A stretch of 6,401 nt of DNA, from assembly GCA_012513735.1 (NCBI GenBank), contig JAAZBR010000330.1, positions 1 through 6,401 on the forward strand. The letters run 5' to 3'. Made by a program: the position numbers and the translations under genes. The notes under the pieces are model-generated. The model ran no database searches. It had not been told where the DNA came from and worked only from the letters and a program-made list of their open reading frames with translations. How positions within the stretch are numbered: the first letter of the stretch is position 1; each line of letters starts with the position of its first letter. The stretch is from Clostridiales bacterium (GTDB taxonomy: Bacteria > Bacillota > Clostridia > Christensenellales > Aristaeellaceae). Positions 5,862-6,401 of this stretch are shown piece by piece.

Positions 5862-6401
5862 TTACTTCTTGCCATAATCCGGATAATTCTCCGTATACCC
5901 AATGCCCATGATCTCATTCTGTGGACGGGCATTGTCCTTGACGCCGGAGTTGTCCAGTTGATTGAGCTGCTTGCCCATGAACACCATGGCAGAGGTCCAT
6001 CCGCCGTCCAGGTTGAACGCCGTGGTGACACCATAGCTTTGGAAAAGTTCCGCAAATTTGGCAGTGCTCAATCCGGCGCTGGGCTTGATACGCCCCTCGG
6101 CAATAATAGCCAGGTAGTGTCCGGGTGCAAACATGCCCATGCCCGCACGAGGCTGGGGAGTTGCTCCCTTGACTTTGTGAAACTCGCCTAGTTGTCCGTC
6201 ACGGATCAACACGGGGCCAAAGCTCAGCACATCCCGGGCGCCCATGTCCAGCAGCTCCTGGGCCGTCTTCTCATTGGCCTTAAACACCTGCATGTCGCCA
6301 TTGTCAAACAGAGCCATCATATCAAGGGGCGGATACAGCTCACGCCCGAGCTTGATAGGGCGGTCGAACAACAGCTCACCATCGCGGATCACAACGCCCA
6401 G
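5862..6401 (-). CDS. Phosphodiester glycosidase (NAGPA/DUF2233) family protein, C-terminal part (cut by window edge)
   Basis: The last 179 residues of a protein whose frame runs open off the right edge; a GTG at 6392 is internal, not the start. The domain belongs to the family of the mammalian uncovering enzyme (N-acetylglucosamine-1-phosphodiester glycosidase) and bacterial exopolysaccharide-linked proteins. Matching segments, numbered from the edge, are ALFDNGDMQVF (30-40), DVLSFGPVLIRDGQ (57-70), PRAGMGMFAPGHYLAIIAEGR (84-104) and the signature AFNLDGGWTSAMVFMGKQLN (128-147), followed by ARPQNEIMGIG (158-168). The conserved Arg after Pro and the NLDGG loop are present. Such proteins are usually exported or membrane-anchored and act on glycan phosphodiesters at the surface, but the N-terminus is outside the window. 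The gene converges on the transglutaminase operon and ends with TAA at 5864-5862, about 150 nt before the shared terminator. Its substrate cannot be told from sequence. Confidence 0.9.
   Translation of the reverse strand: MGVVIRDGELLFDRPIKLGRELYPPLDMMALFDNGDMQVFKANEKTAQELLDMGARDVLSFGPVLIRDGQLGEFHKVKGATPQPRAGMGMFAPGHYLAIIAEGRIKPSAGLSTAKFAELFQSYGVTTAFNLDGGWTSAMVFMGKQLNQLDNSGVKDNARPQNEIMGIGYTENYPDYGKK

Noticed and set aside
5755..5877. 40-codon plus-strand frame in the convergent spacer
   Set aside because: No Shine-Dalgarno, an ATG nearly touching the promoter-like -10, and unusual Cys/His-rich composition without a recognisable motif make translation unlikely.
5828..6191. Frames overlapping the glycosidase gene (5828-6055 minus; 5958-6191 plus)
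   Set aside because: They are out-of-frame shadows of the NAGPA-family reading frame, which carries the conserved motifs.

Overview
The window holds three complete genes that form one rightward operon, flanked by two partial leftward genes cut by the window edges. Sequence character points to a Gram-positive, Clostridia-like Firmicute with a fairly GC-rich genome. The evidence is the moxR / DUF58 / transglutaminase order (as in Bacillus yeaC-yeaD-yebA), good Shine-Dalgarno sites (GGAAGG, GGAGGT), near-consensus SigA-type promoters, a UvrB of Firmicute flavour, and a phosphodiester-glycosidase C-terminus resembling clostridial homologues. This is judged by eye; no species is assigned.

Layout. 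Positions 1-1004 (minus) are the N-terminal half of uvrB, the damage-recognition helicase of nucleotide excision repair, leaving the window before its DExH box. Positions 1005-1218 are a divergent control region with one well-formed promoter per direction: TTGTCT-N17-TATGAT leftward for uvrB and TTGCAA-N17-TATAAT rightward for the operon. Positions 1219-5664 (plus) hold a MoxR AAA+ ATPase (316 aa), a DUF58 membrane protein (383 aa; 4-nt ATGA overlap with moxR) and a 787-aa polytopic transglutaminase-like protein (17-nt overlap with DUF58, own strong RBS). Positions 5665-5861 are a convergent intergenic region whose GC-rich hairpin reads as a terminator on both strands, better on the minus strand. 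Positions 5862-6401 (minus) are the C-terminal part of a phosphodiester glycosidase (NAGPA/DUF2233) family protein that enters from the right.

How the parts work together. The three overlapping genes look like one transcriptional and translational unit. By analogy with other MoxR systems, the ATPase probably remodels or activates its partners. DUF58 is membrane-anchored with a cytoplasmic vWA-like domain. The transglutaminase protein is predicted to place a Cys-His-Asp catalytic domain outside the cell, returning through a proline-rich linker and a last membrane helix to a cytoplasmic DUF4129-type tail. This module is widespread and recurrent but its substrate is poorly known. I see no mobile element, CRISPR array, tRNA or rRNA, and no convincing wholly new system; the points most worth a second look are in the control regions and in the linker and topology of the transglutaminase protein.
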